Source: Ricinus communis (lineage: Eukaryota > Streptophyta > Magnoliopsida > Malpighiales > Euphorbiaceae). From it: DNA of 64,000 nt. This document shows, one piece after another, positions 34,617 to 45,112 of this stretch; the stretch's first letter is position 1, and each line of letters begins with the position of its first letter. The notes beneath the pieces are model-generated. The model was not told the DNA's origin. It did not search any database and saw only the letters and a program-made list of their open reading frames with translations. The translations under genes and the position numbers were made by a program. The DNA lies in contig NC_063259.1 of assembly GCF_019578655.1 (NCBI RefSeq), positions 18,876,489 through 18,940,488 of the forward strand, read 5' to 3'.

Positions 34617-35330
34617 GTTGGAAGAATGTGATGATGTGCAATTGGGTGAGGTTAGTAATGTACTTATAACTTTTAGAGCTCTTAATTTACAACCCTATTG
34701 ATGATGACGCTCAAAGGAAAACATATTCCATACTACATGTAAAGTACAAAACCATGATGCTAATTGTAGTTTAATCATTGATGGGGGTAGTTGTACTAAT
34801 GTAGCCGGTGCTATGATGGTTGATAAACTTAGACTTCCAACTATTAAGCATCCTAAGCCATACACCTTGCAATGGCTTAATGATCAAAGTGGGATTAGAG
34901 TTACTAAGCAAGTACGGATTGCATTTAGTGTAAAGAAGTATAATGATGAGGTATTATGTGATGTTGTTCCCATGCAAGCATGTCATATGTTGCTAGGTAG
35001 ACCATGGTTATATGATAGATCCGTAATTCATAATGGTCGAACCAATGCATATTCTCTTGTAATGGATGGAAAACCGTATGTTTTGGCACCATTAAGTCCT
35101 AAAGAAGTTTGTGAATTACAAAAAGTTGTAAAGGACCGAATGGAAGCATATGAGAAAGAAAAAAGAAAGTGTGAGAGTGCATATGAAAAAGAAAAGGTGC
35201 ACAAGCAAAAGGGGAGTTGTGTGGAAAATAATGAGGGGGGAGAGCAACGAGTGGTAAAAGGAGAGTTTAGCGAGGGTTCATGCAAGAATGTGAGCAAAAG
35301 AAACGAGTAAGGGGCAAGAAAAAGGGGAGG
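34617..35330 (+). pseudogene. aspartic protease of F
   Basis: The loop IIDGGSCTNVA near 34775 carries Gly where Ser or Thr normally follows the catalytic Asp. The main frame 34813-35310 continues KHPKPYTLQWLNDQSGI and CHMLLGRPWLYDRSVIHNG, then a long Lys/Glu-rich linker (35130-35310). Stops near 34618 and 34700 separate it from gag. Confidence 0.75.
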
Positions 35331-35343
35331 CAAGCGAGAAAAA

Positions 35344-36330
35344 GTGAGTTTCTTAGTTAGAGAGCGAGACATGAGAAAGGCTTTGAGTGAAAATAGGCAA
35401 GTACTTGTACTTATGTACAAGGAGACTTTATTTAACACTAATAATCTTAACTCTTCTCTTCCTAGTGTGTTTGTAAGTGTTTTGCGGGAATATGACGATG
35501 TGTTTCCGAGGGAGTTACCTAGTGGGTTGCCACCACTAAGGGGGATAGAGCACCAAATTGACTTTGTGCCGGGGTCATCCATTCCAAATAGACCAGCCTA
35601 TAGAGTCAATCCGGAGGAGACCAAAGAGCTGCAACGCCAAGTTGAGGAACTACTAAGTAAAGGTTATGTTAGGGAAAGTCTTAGCCCATGTGTCGCTCCC
35701 TGTTTTGTTAGTCCCTAAGAAAGATGGGTCTTGGCGTATGTGTATTGATTGTCGTGCAATTAACAAGATTACCATTAAATATCGTCATCCTATTCCTAGG
35801 TTAGATGATATGTTAGATGAATTGCATGGAAGTGTTATCTTTACTAAAATTGATTTGAGAAGTGGCTATCACCAAATTAGAATGAATATAGGTGATGAGT
35901 GGAAAACAGCATTCAAAACTAAATTTGGTTTGTATGAGTGGTTGGTCATGCCTTTTGGCTTAACTAACGCACCAAGTGCTTTTATGAGACTAATGAACCA
36001 TGTTTTATGCATGATATTGGTAAATTTGTGGTAGTATACTTTGATGATATTTGATTTATAAGTAAGAGTTTGAAGGAGCATGTTGAACATGTTCGGATGG
36101 TGTTGATGGTTTTGCGTGAGAATTCTTTATATGCTAACCTTGCTAAGTGTGATTTTTGCACAAACAAACTTGTGTTTCTTGGTTTTGTTGTTAGTAAAAA
36201 TGGAATTCAAATGATGAAGATAAGGTAAAAGCAATTAAGGAGTGGCCAACACCAAAGAATGTTAGTGATGTGAGGAGCTTTCATGGGCTTGCAAGCTTCT
36301 ATAGGAGGTTTGTCAAGGACTTGACTTTGC
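35344..36330 (+). pseudogene. reverse transcriptase of F
   Basis: REYDDVFPRELPSGLPPLRG and NRPAYRVNPEETKELQRQVE lead into [69 protein letters not shown] and the catalytic YFDDI near 36040, followed at once by a stop in place of Leu. KCDFCTNKLVFLGFVVS follows. Frameshifts lie near 35690 and 36010. Active-site residues are present but the chain is broken. Confidence 0.9.
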
Positions 36331-36924
36331 CGCACTCACTTAACGCGAAAGCTTCAGAAAGAAGAACGTGAAGTTTCATTGGGGAGAACAACAAGAAAAC
36401 GCATTTAATATGCTAAAGGACAAACTTACTTCATCTCCCATTCTTTCACTTCCCGGATTTTTCCAAAACTTTTGAAATTGATTGTGATGCTTCCGGTGTA
36501 GGTATTGGAGCTGTTTTAATGCAAGATGGGAAGCCAATAGCCTATTTTAGTGAAAAGTTGAATGGAGCTAGCTTGAAATATCCAACTTATGACAAGGAAT
36601 TGTATGCTCGTAGGCAGACTCAATGTTTGGCAAAGCATTATTTCATACCTAAGGAGTTTGTGATTCACACGGATCATGAAGCATTAAAGCACTTGAAGGG
36701 ATGTGAACAAGTTGAATAAGCGCCATGCTAAATGGAGTGAATTCATTGAAGCATTTCCCTATGTCATTAAGTACAAGCAAGGTAAAGAAAATGTAGTAGC
36801 CGATGCACTATCTAGAAGGTATGCTTTACTTGCTTCTCTAGAAACAAAATTGCTTGGTTTTGAGTATATCAAAGACTTGTATGTTGATGACCACGATTTT
36901 GGTTCTATTTTTCATGCTTCATGA
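36331..36924 (+). pseudogene. RNase H of F
   Basis: [18 protein letters not shown] (first catalytic Asp), [21 protein letters not shown] (Glu) and [13 protein letters not shown] (Asp) match Ty3-type RNase H. The region ends KHAKW-like ([20 protein letters not shown]) and [11 protein letters not shown] small loss around 36610-36630 and a frame change near 36715 break it. Confidence 0.85.
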
Positions 36925-38094
36925 ACATGGTGCTATTGATAAATTTTACAGACATGATGGATTTTTGTTCAAAGAAAAACGTCTATGCATTCCTATGTGT
37001 TCTATACGTGAATTGCTTGTGAGAGAATCACATGAAGGTGGTTTGATGGGACACTTTGGTGTTCAAAAGACTTTAGATGTTTTGCATGATCATTTCTATT
37101 GGCCTAAAATGAAATCCACGTGAATAGATTATGTGCTAATCAGACAGGCAAGCAAGCTAAGTCTAAATCACAACCTAATGGGTTATACATGCCTTTGCCC
37201 ATACCTAATTCTCCTTGGATTGACATATCTATGGATTTTGTGCTTGAATTACCTAGGTCTAAACATGGGCATGATAGTATTTTTGTTGTGGTGGATAGGT
37301 TTTCAAAGATGTCACACTTTATTGCATGTAGGAAAACCGATGATGCACAAATATGTTACGAATTGTTCTTTAGAGAAATTGTACGTTTACATGGTATGCC
37401 TAGAACTATTGTCGTTGATAGGGACACCAAGTTTTTGAGCTATTTTGGAAGACCTTATGGGGTAAATCCGGGAACTAAATTACTTTTTTCTACTACATGT
37501 CATCCCCAAACCGATGGTCAAACTGAGGTAGTAAATAGAACTTTGTCACAATTACTTAGGACCATGGTTAAACGAACTTGAGAACATGGGAAAATTGTTT
37601 GCCGCATGTTGAATTTGCATATAATCGTAGTATGCATTCTTCTACTCAATTTTGCCCATTTGAGATTGTTTATGGCTTTATTCCTTTGAGTCCTTTAGAT
37701 TTGATTGCTTTACCTTTGAGTGAACAAGTGAATTTAGATGGTGCAAAGAAGGCTGAATTAGGTTGCTAGTTGCATGAGCAAGTGCGTGCAAATTTGAAAG
37801 ACGCAATGAACAAATCACCAAACAACGCAATAAGGGCCGCAAAAGGATGGTATTTGAAGTTGGTGATTGGGTTCGGGTGCACTTTGAAGGAAAGGTTTCC
37901 CAATCAAAGAAAATCAAAGTTGATGCCACGTGGTGATGGTCCATTTGAAGTAATAGAGCGCATCAACGATAATGCATATAAAGTTGACTTACCCGGTGAG
38001 TATAATGTTATGCTACTTTAATGTTGCTGATTTGTCTCCTTTCGATTTTGATGAAGGCGTTGATTCGAGGTCTAACTTTCAAAGAGGGGGAGAA
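36925..38094 (+). pseudogene. integrase and C-terminal pol of F
   Basis: The N-terminal finger area has RESHEGGLMGHFGVQKTLD; the CX2C half is disrupted by a stop near 37121. Core: [15 protein letters not shown] (Asp), [39 protein letters not shown] (Asp) and [20 protein letters not shown] (Glu). Then [33 protein letters not shown] and GDGPFEVIERINDNAYKVD. Stops and shifts near 37580, 37769 and 38021. All three catalytic acids are present in the pieces. No chromodomain visible. Confidence 0.85.
38081..38094 (+). promoter_or_regulatory. polypurine tract of F
   Basis: AAAGAGGGGGAGAA immediately before the TGATGC of the 3' LTR; it overlaps the end of the pol reading frame. Confidence 0.85.
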
Positions 38095-39003
38095 TGATGC
38101 AACCAAAGATGCATCTAAGTCAACTAGCATGGATCCACTAGCCTATGGAGGACCGATGACACGAGCAAGGAGTAAAAGGTTCAAGCAAGCCTTAAATTCT
38201 TACTTGGAGCATGTTTTGAAGATGGCTAATGATGGTGTTTTTAATGAAGATAACAACGCCTTGAAGATAGTGACATTAATTGCTATTAATGAAGCTTAAA
38301 CTTCCGGTCATGGAACAAGGTCAAGGTCAAAGATCGGGGATCAAAGTCAATGAGGCTTTCCTAGGGTTTCTAGAAGCATTAGTCGCACATTAGGGTTTCT
38401 AGAAGCATCACGCACCCTACATCGGGCCGCACATTAGGTTTCTAGAAGCATCGAGGTCTCATCAACCTCAGGGCAAACACCACTTATGCTTAGAGAAGGA
38501 GGCGCCGCATTAGAAGTCTTTTAGGGTTTGATTCTTTATTGCTTATCTCTTAGTCCTTTTTAGGTTAGAATCATTTCAAAACTCTATAAATAGAGCTATG
38601 TATTTCAGGCTAAAGGACATAAGATCAATATACATTTCGAATGAAGTTTAATTTGAGTTGTTAACTCTTATTCCTTAAGGTGTTCCTTATTGAATTTCTT
38701 GAGATTAAATTAACTTGTTTGATTTAGTTTCACATCTACATGTTTGATCAATCAATTAACTTTTTATTAGTTTCTTGAGTTGTTTGAACATTCTTCATCT
38801 ATTTATAACTAAAGGGCTTAGTAGTTCTATTGCTAAGTTTGTTAGTTCCATAATCAATTGCAAACTTTCAAGTTAGATCTCAAATACAAATTGAACTTAT
38901 TGGTAAGGGTGCTTCCTCTTAAATAGGGAGAGCGTTTATCAGTTTGATTTTCTCACCATTACTTATCTTGGTGTTTGAACGTATCCGGTTCGAGTTCGTA
39001 TCA
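38095..39003 (+). repeat. 3' LTR of F
   Basis: TGATGCAACC...GAGTTCGTATCA, 909 bp, with TATA box CTATAAATAG at 38583-38592. The first 200 bp stay open as the C-terminal pol tail (DPLAYGGPMTRARSKRFKQA), so coding sequence extends into U3. Confidence 0.85.
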
Positions 39004-39307
39004 ATGTATGTTTGTAGGAACCCTAAGGTTGTCACCATAGTTGATAAATCTGCGTGCCTTAGGTGATGAGGAGGCAGTTGAGTCAAAGAGTGGGTAGGAA
39101 TCCAAGGCTAGATCTGGTGTTGAGAAAAATTCTATCAATTTAAAAGAACAAGTTTCCAAAAATAGTTCTTTCTTGAATGGCTTCTTTCTTAGTGACTTAG
39201 ATCTTCTTAGGAACGACAATCCTTTTCTCTCTAGTTTTCTCTCTGTGTTTTCTTTTTCTGAGTGTTGCTTCTTGTTACTAGTTAACCCTAACCCTGATCT
39301 CCTCTTT

Positions 39308-39318
39308 CTATTTATAGA
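39308..39318 (-). promoter_or_regulatory. candidate minus-strand TATA box
   Basis: The complement of TCTATTTATAG reads CTATAAATAGA, pointing away from the plus-strand promoter at 40970. Candidate LTR promoter of the Tat element. Confidence 0.45.
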
Positions 39319-39940
39319 GGTAGGATTTCAAGGGAAACCCTAAGGGAGATAATATAAATAAAATAATATTAATAAATATCCAATTTAATTCTTTAAATTT
39401 AAATAATTATCATTAAAAAACATGATTATCATAAAAGAAACCTTCTAGAATCTGTATCTCGACGTAAAATCATCGAGAAAAATGATGCTTAGTTGAAAAA
39501 ACCAAATCAGCACTATGTAGAGCCGATTGGCTCTACACAAGAAAAGTAAATAACTTGCAATTAGATCCCTAAACTTGTGAAAACTGTCGTTTTGACCATC
39601 GAGCTTTATTGTTCTTGACAATTGAATCTAAATTGATTTTAGAAAAGGTAATTCCAGTTGCATTAACCTCAACCCTAGCTGCGGATTCGCCTATCCATCA
39701 TCTCTCGAGACCTGAGAAGGTAGTAACTTTCATCACAACGTTTGCTATATTTCTCTTAATATCTAGATCTGGAAATGTGGTGCTGATAGCTGCCCCTAAT
39801 TCGTTGAAATTTATATGTAATGCATTAAATAAATTGAGACAAATCATAGACATCAAGGATATAGCAAAAGGATATGTGAGTTGTAGAAGCCATGCCTCGT
39901 AAGCTCGAACTTCGATTGCTGGTTCAATGTAAGGGCCACG

Positions 39941-40061
39941 CCTGCTTAGGTTGAGGGCTTCACCTGCTTGGGTTCAGGACATTGCTTGCTTAGGTTGAGC
40001 GCTTCGCCTGCTTGGGTTGAGGAGTTCACTTGCTTGGATTGAGGACTTCGCCTGCTGTTTA
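39941..40061. repeat. 22-bp minisatellite
   Basis: About 5.5 diverged copies of a CCTGCTTGGGTTGAGGACTT-like unit, starting near 39941, 39963, 39984, 40006, 40029 and 40051. Confidence 0.8.
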
Positions 40062-40124
40062 GGAACTACGCCCATTGAATTGGGATCCACGCCCATTGAA
40101 TTAGGAACCACGCTCATTGAATTT
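40062..40124. repeat. 21-bp minisatellite
   Basis: Three copies of GGAACCACGCCCATTGAATT (40062, 40083, 40104), directly abutting the 22-bp minisatellite but with a different unit. Confidence 0.85.
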
Positions 40125-40392
40125 ATGATTGCAGAGACTTCCCTCTAGCTGTTTTCCAATCCAGGAAATAATTTGCCACTTTGGGTCAATTTGGTAATTT
40201 TTCCACTGTCGGGTAGTTAGGTTAAAATTTCCCACCTCGGGGCACAGGCTGATTCATTTTGATGCTTTTCAGAAGCTGTACTAGTGTTTGGTCTATTCAG
40301 GGACTAGATTTTGATAGGTTAGGGACCAAACTTTTAATTTTCTCAAAAATTCCCCCTCGGGGTGCTAATTGGGCTTCTACATGTCTTCTACG

Positions 40393-40880
40393 GGGGTAAA
40401 ATGCATAAATGATACTATAACTATGGCTATTGTATCCATTTGGTACCTTAATTCATTAAAAGACAAAAAATGGTACTCTAACTAACCAATAATGAATCAA
40501 GTTACACTTTCCAGTCATTATATCATGATATGGCAACCAAATTCTCTCACTAACTACCACATCGTCTCTTATTTAGACATAACTAATCCTAGTTAGATGT
40601 TCAATATTCTCTTAACTCCTCTACGTTGAACTCATACTTTGCAACTGCGTTTGAGGGATTAGGATTTTTAGGCTTACTATGATTAATTATGTACAAATCA
40701 GTAGTGACATGGAAGTTAGAGAAAGAATATTGTTGTCAAACACAGAATGGTCGAGAAGTAAAAAGGTACTCTCACCTGATTAATTAATGGTAACTTAAAG
40801 TACCATTTTTTTTATTATGGAATTGAGGTATCAAATGGATACAAGTGACAAAGTTGTGGTATCATTTATGCCTACTACCC
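40393..40880. mobile_element. MITE with long terminal inverted repeats
   Basis: 488 bp with ends GGGGTAAAATGCATAAATGA and the complement GGGTAGTAGGCATAAATGA. Inverted similarity extends about 110 bp, including TGTATCCATTTG and AAAATGGTAC in both arms. Flanks TCTTCTACG (40384-40392) and TCTTCTGTG (40881-40889) match at 7 of 9 positions, suggesting a 9-bp duplication as in Mutator-like elements. No coding capacity. Not recognised as a named family. Confidence 0.75.
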
Positions 40881-40969
40881 TCTTCTGTGGACTTATACTA
40901 ACTTTTTAGACTAAAACATGATTTTGATAGGTCGGGGACCTAAATGATATTTTTGCCCTTTCCTTAGGG

Positions 40970-40980
40970 CATATAAATAG
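40970..40980 (+). promoter_or_regulatory. candidate promoter of antisense gene (E2)
   Basis: CATATAAATAG is followed by a pyrimidine-rich leader (TTCATTTTCTCTCAAAATCC) on the plus strand, 0.63 kb upstream of the main PMD exon. The best core-promoter candidate for the antisense gene pair. Confidence 0.5.
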
Positions 40981-41185
40981 CTCTATATCCATAATTTCAT
41001 TTACTTTATTCCATTTTCCTTCATTTTCTCTCAAAATCCTTGTCACTCTTTCTTTAATTTCTCACCCAATTTTTAACCAAATTTTGTGAAATCAATCCCA
41101 AAATGGTAAGCTCATCTCTTAGACTTGTTGGACGCACCCTGATTGCACCAAATTGGAGCTTTTTGCCCTAATTTCTCTCCAAAAT

Positions 41186-43582
41186 GATCTTGGGCTTGTG
41201 AAGGGAGAGGAGATTCCACTTTTAGTAAAATTGAACACCCACCCTCATTTCTAGGCATCGAAGAGGTAATTTCTTGGCTTAAACTTCATTTTCTGCAACT
41301 TAGAGACTCGATATACATGTTGTTTGTCCGAAATGTGTGAAGAATTATGAAAAATCAACAAAACATTTGGTGCCCTAACCTATAGAGTCGATTGGTCATA
41401 GGAATGTTTAATCAACAGGTACGTGAGTCGATGGCTTTATGTAGTGGCGATTGGCTCTAAGTAGTGCAAATCAGTCGTATATAGGTCGAATGAAGGTTAT
41501 TCAAGGCTTTTTGCAAAAAATAACAATAGATAGACATATACTTACCTTTTTGGGTCTTTTTATATGCACATGATGTTTAATACTTGTGTTTTAACCTTAT
41601 AGGGTGATGTAGTGTTGATTTGGTTCACTAATAATTTTTATGACACTAGCGAGTGGTTCGACGAGCTTACTAGCTTAGTTCAGCCCAGGATCAAAGACAC
41701 CAGCTTCCGTCGGTTTTTGGTCATAGTCCCATTAGTCATTAGGAGCATCGATCACACTTTTGTCTACTCCCTGCTCGAGAGGTGGATGGATATGACTCAT
41801 ACCTTTCACACTCCGGTTGGTGAGCTGACTCTCTCTTCTCTTTCTTTTTCTACTATAATTGGCATCGACTTCTCTAGCACACCCATGCCATTCGTTGATG
41901 CGATCCACATCAATGTTTTGATGTCCAAGAGCACTTCATTATTGACTTACTCGGGTTCTTGCCGACATTCAAGGCCTCGTCATGCATCACTTATCAGGGT
42001 ATCCCTCTCCACTACCGAGGCTTCGTTCCTTAGAATGCTCGGGAGGTTGACTAAATGGCCCGAGCCTTTTTAGTGTGCCTCTTCGGTACAACATTGTTTA
42101 GTGACTCAGGAACTCACTGAACTTCCACTACCTAGCACCAGTGCCGGATTTGGACCAGGTCTCCTCTTATAACTAGGGATTTACAGCTCTCGCGTATTTG
42201 TACCATCAAATGGATGTTGCCTTTCGAGGCAGCAAGAGGATCTGCGATTTCTGGCACGCGATCCGCTTAAGTTGGGCATTGACTTATTTTCCCTTATTTT
42301 CTTTATAAATACAATGAATGCTAACCCTTTGTGCTGCAGGTTTGGGCCTTAGAGATCGGCCTTCTAGTGGGCTCACATCTTATCTAAACCTCACGGGCTT
42401 TTCCTCGCTTGAGTCGTTGGGGCTTGAGCATGACCATTACTCTAGAGTGGTCTTAGGTTCACGTGCACTGCATGTGGATCAACAGTTTGGCCTAGGATAG
42501 GGTAAATATAATTTGTTAGTTATATTCATGCTTTATTTATATCGTTACTTACCTTTTCTGGTTTGTATATTTGAAGCGATTAGTTGGGAGACCACAACCA
42601 ATTGGAGCACTGTATGCTATCTGCAGAGGAGGATCCTACTGACCATACTTACCTATCAGGCCTGGTACTTAGAGGAGATGATCTATGGTCTGGAGCGAGG
42701 CCTTAGCAAGCATCGAGTTCTATTATCTCCTCTTCTTTCCATGTTCTAGACAATAAATTTTGCTCGGGAGGAATTGGCAGAGTCCTTGATAGGGTATGAC
42801 AAGCCCGAAGACCTTACTATTCGATCCTAGCGAATGGACTATACCTCTTTCATCCCTCAGTTGTTGGGAGTTGTGCCTCTCTCTGATGACGTTGTAGCTC
42901 AAGTATTTTCCTGGATTCACTCAGGATTCCCCTTTTGTTGTGTTGCTTTCTGAATCATTTATTTATATCTCATCCACTAGGCTCCTACTACTCATAAGCC
43001 AATTGAAGGACGGTCCTCTTAACACTCTAGGCCTTCCCATATCGTAGGATTTTCTATCGGTGTAGCCTCTGAGGCACCTCCTACGACCATGTCTTATGTG
43101 GTTCAAAGGAGTGTTCCATTCCCTCCTGATCCGATGGTGTGATGGAGCAATGCCTCCCTCCGGAGTTCACTCCGAGTACTTGCACTCATGTAATCTACTC
43201 TTCTCTTATGTATTTTCACCTCTTGGTTTCCTTAAGATGTTAGTGACATATTTATGCAAATACAGTTTTAGAGGGATCAGTTTGAGCACGTATATCGGCT
43301 GGTCAGTGTTACGAGGATGCAGTTTTTATCCTCAATGAGGACTGGTGGGTAAGAAAATGACTTATGAAATATGTATGCATGTATGTATGCACGTATACAA
43401 TGCGCTAGCTAGTCTCCTTTTGGGTTTTCAATAGAGGAACCATGAGGGCTTCTAAACTAGATGACCAGTAATGTCAAATTGATGCTTAGCAATGTCAGAT
43501 CGGCACACTAACCCTTTAGGTATCAGCCTTGCAGACCCAAGGAATGGATATTGACTTGGATGACGAGATGAGGTTTCGGTAG
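41186..43582 (+). pseudogene. antisense plant-mobile-domain-like gene of E2
   Basis: A first exon ending PSFLGIEE at 41265 can join in frame across a GT-AG intron (41266-41602) to GDVVLIWFTNNF. Main exon from 41603: RSIDHTFVYSLLERWMDMTH and TFHTPVGELTLSSLSFS are the plant-mobile-domain hallmark; one frame is open to 42073, then shifts. Further introns: one ending at 42339 before VWALEIGLLVGSHL; 42502-42576 (75 nt); 42903-42980 (78 nt); 43349-43434 (86 nt). It ends LDDEMRFR at a TAG (43580-43582). It is antisense to E2 pol. Stops (for example near 42384) show decay, but splice sites align with E1. Function unknown; Tat elements with extra antisense ORFs are known in plants. Confidence 0.6.
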
Positions 43583-43814
43583 AGAATGCCAACTTCTGAT
43601 TCTTCCTTTGTACTTTCTTCTTATTGCTTGTAGAACTTAAAACTTTTTGTAGACTTTTGACTTTTTAAGGTACAAAATGTAATTTGGGTGTTTGGATTGT
43701 CTCCAATTTTCTTATTTCCCTTATTATTGCATTTGTATGAGCCTGTGTGCATTAAAAATCAAGTGAGCGCCCAAAAACTGCCAAAACAGGCCAAAAAGAT
43801 CACACTATGAGGCC

Positions 43815-43890
43815 ATATAGCCGATCAACTGTATGCTTAATCGATTTGGCTCTGTGTATAGCCGATCGGCTCTACGGTTGTAGAGTCCAA
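43815..43890. repeat. cluster of GCCGAT palindromes (E2)
   Basis: TAGCCGATCAACTGTA near 43818, AATCGATTTGGCTC near 43839 and the perfect 12-mer AGCCGATCGGCT at 43860-43871, at the same position between the two antisense genes as the E1 cluster. Related words lie at 41385-41500 and 39516-39537. Confidence 0.7.
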
Positions 43891-43975
43891 TTCAGATATT
43901 GATCCAAGGCCTATATACACCATGAGCCCTTTTTAGTTTCTCATACACTATTTTATACTTCAAAAGTCAAAAAAT

Positions 43976-45112
43976 ATGTCTCAACAAAGCGCCAAAAGCT
44001 TAAAACTCTTCTCAAAACCCTAACTGGTGATGATTGGACAAAACTCAATGAGTCTTTTTTGGCAAACTAGTGGATTTATTCGACATGCCCCTAGCTGAGG
44101 TAATTTTTCATTCTGTTGGCGAGAATATTACTCTCATTTCATTGATCTATTATTGTGAGAAGAAGGAGAAGGGCATGCCTTCTTGGATTCAGATGTTGAG
44201 CTTTTGCTTTTATGCCTAATTGCTACTGATTTCTCCTCAAAGAGAGGGAGATATCAGAATTGCTGGCAATATTGACTAGATGGAGCATGGAGCAAATCCA
44301 ATTCCACTCAGCTTGGCTGAAACCATTACTGGGTTAGACATGGTGGCAGCCTTGTTCTCTTAAAAGTATACAGCCAAATCTCTTTTCTTTGATTTTCTTT
44401 TGTCTTAAGTTTTTCCTAAGCCGCCCTTTTGAGTTTTCAACTCAGTAGGCTTTTGCCTTACCTTTTGCCTAAGCCTTCCTTTTGGTTTTTGACTTAGCAA
44501 ACTTTATTTTTGCCTAAGCCGCCCTTTTGGATTTTCAACTTAGCTTATTTTTCTATTTTCTTTTCTTTTTCTTTTCTTTTATTTATCTCTTTTTACAGAT
44601 TTGGCTGCGGAAGAAGCTTTAGATATTGACCATCCCGAAGGATATCGATAAGTAGAAGTTGAAGCATGTGCAACCCGTTATGTCGTTACCTCACGAGGTA
44701 ATAATGGCTGGATTTCCTAGATGAAAGGATTTTTGGACACACTTATTCGCTGGACTCGCCCTTTGTGGAGAATCAAGCATGTCATGCTCATGGTGCATGG
44801 TGATTGCATACCCTTACTCGGACTACAAGCATCCACCTTCTACACTTCTTCGAGACTTTACTGCCAGTACAGGTAAAAGCAACAGATCTTAGAATTTCAG
44901 CCTGAATTCAAAAGCTTCCCACTCAAGATCTTATGGATAGGCTCAACAAGTTGTGACCCTGTCGAGACATAGAGCGAAACCTCGACTTCGAGGGTGATTT
45001 GACCATTAATGACAACTTCAAGCCTTGGATTCAGCTTCAGGTTTCCACTTCTCCTAGCTTTCCTTGATTTAAGAGGATCGCAGATGCAAATGCAAAGAGG
45101 ATGAGAAGATAG
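43976..45112 (+). pseudogene. second antisense gene of E2 (DUF7745-like)
   Basis: Starts MSQQSAKS-like at 43976 (frame shifted early), with the CCCTAACTGGTGATGATTGG block shared with E1. An internal deletion near 44055 removes most of the HHVFKF segment. Then FDMPLAEVIFHSVGENITL, the FCFYA region, LAETITGLDM and GGSLVLL; a GT-AG intron is inferred at 44366-44598, and the gene ends in a basic KRMRR tail at 45112. The intron is 233 nt against 118 in E1 because of internal repeats. Decayed; function unknown. Confidence 0.5.
44400..44550 (+). repeat. repeat-expanded intron segment
   Basis: Three diverged copies of a roughly 55-bp block, TGCCTAAGCCGCCCTTTTGG followed by TTTTCAACTTAG, inside the inferred intron. 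The block ending resembles an intron 3' end, so the extra copies could act as decoy acceptors. Confidence 0.65.

Larger units (their letters stand above)
32079..39003 (+). mobile_element. chromovirus-like Ty3/Gypsy element F
   Basis: Near full-length element with LTRs (32079-32964 and 38095-39003), an initiator-Met-type primer site, gag, protease, RT, RNase H, integrase and polypurine tract in Ty3 order. Domain sequences resemble the chromovirus side of plant Gypsy elements, but no chromodomain is seen and the lineage is left open. Numerous frameshifts and stops inactivate it. No clear 5-bp target duplication; the first 40-45 bp of the 5' LTR seem deleted. Confidence 0.85.
39004..40392 (-). 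repeat. putative Tat LTR, promoter part
   Basis: Noncoding region between F and the MITE. On the minus strand CTATAAATAGAAAGAGG (39305-39321) is a TATA-type core promoter, consistent with the LTR of the minus-strand Tat element whose primer-site motif is at 24710. It also contains a palindrome around 39516-39537 and two minisatellites (39941-40124). Assignment to one LTR is an inference from order and orientation. Confidence 0.4.

Noticed and set aside
39001..39219. 72-codon minus-strand frame next to the F 3' LTR as a host gene exon
   Set aside because: No family recognised; it lies downstream of a minus-strand TATA in what appears to be LTR leader sequence.
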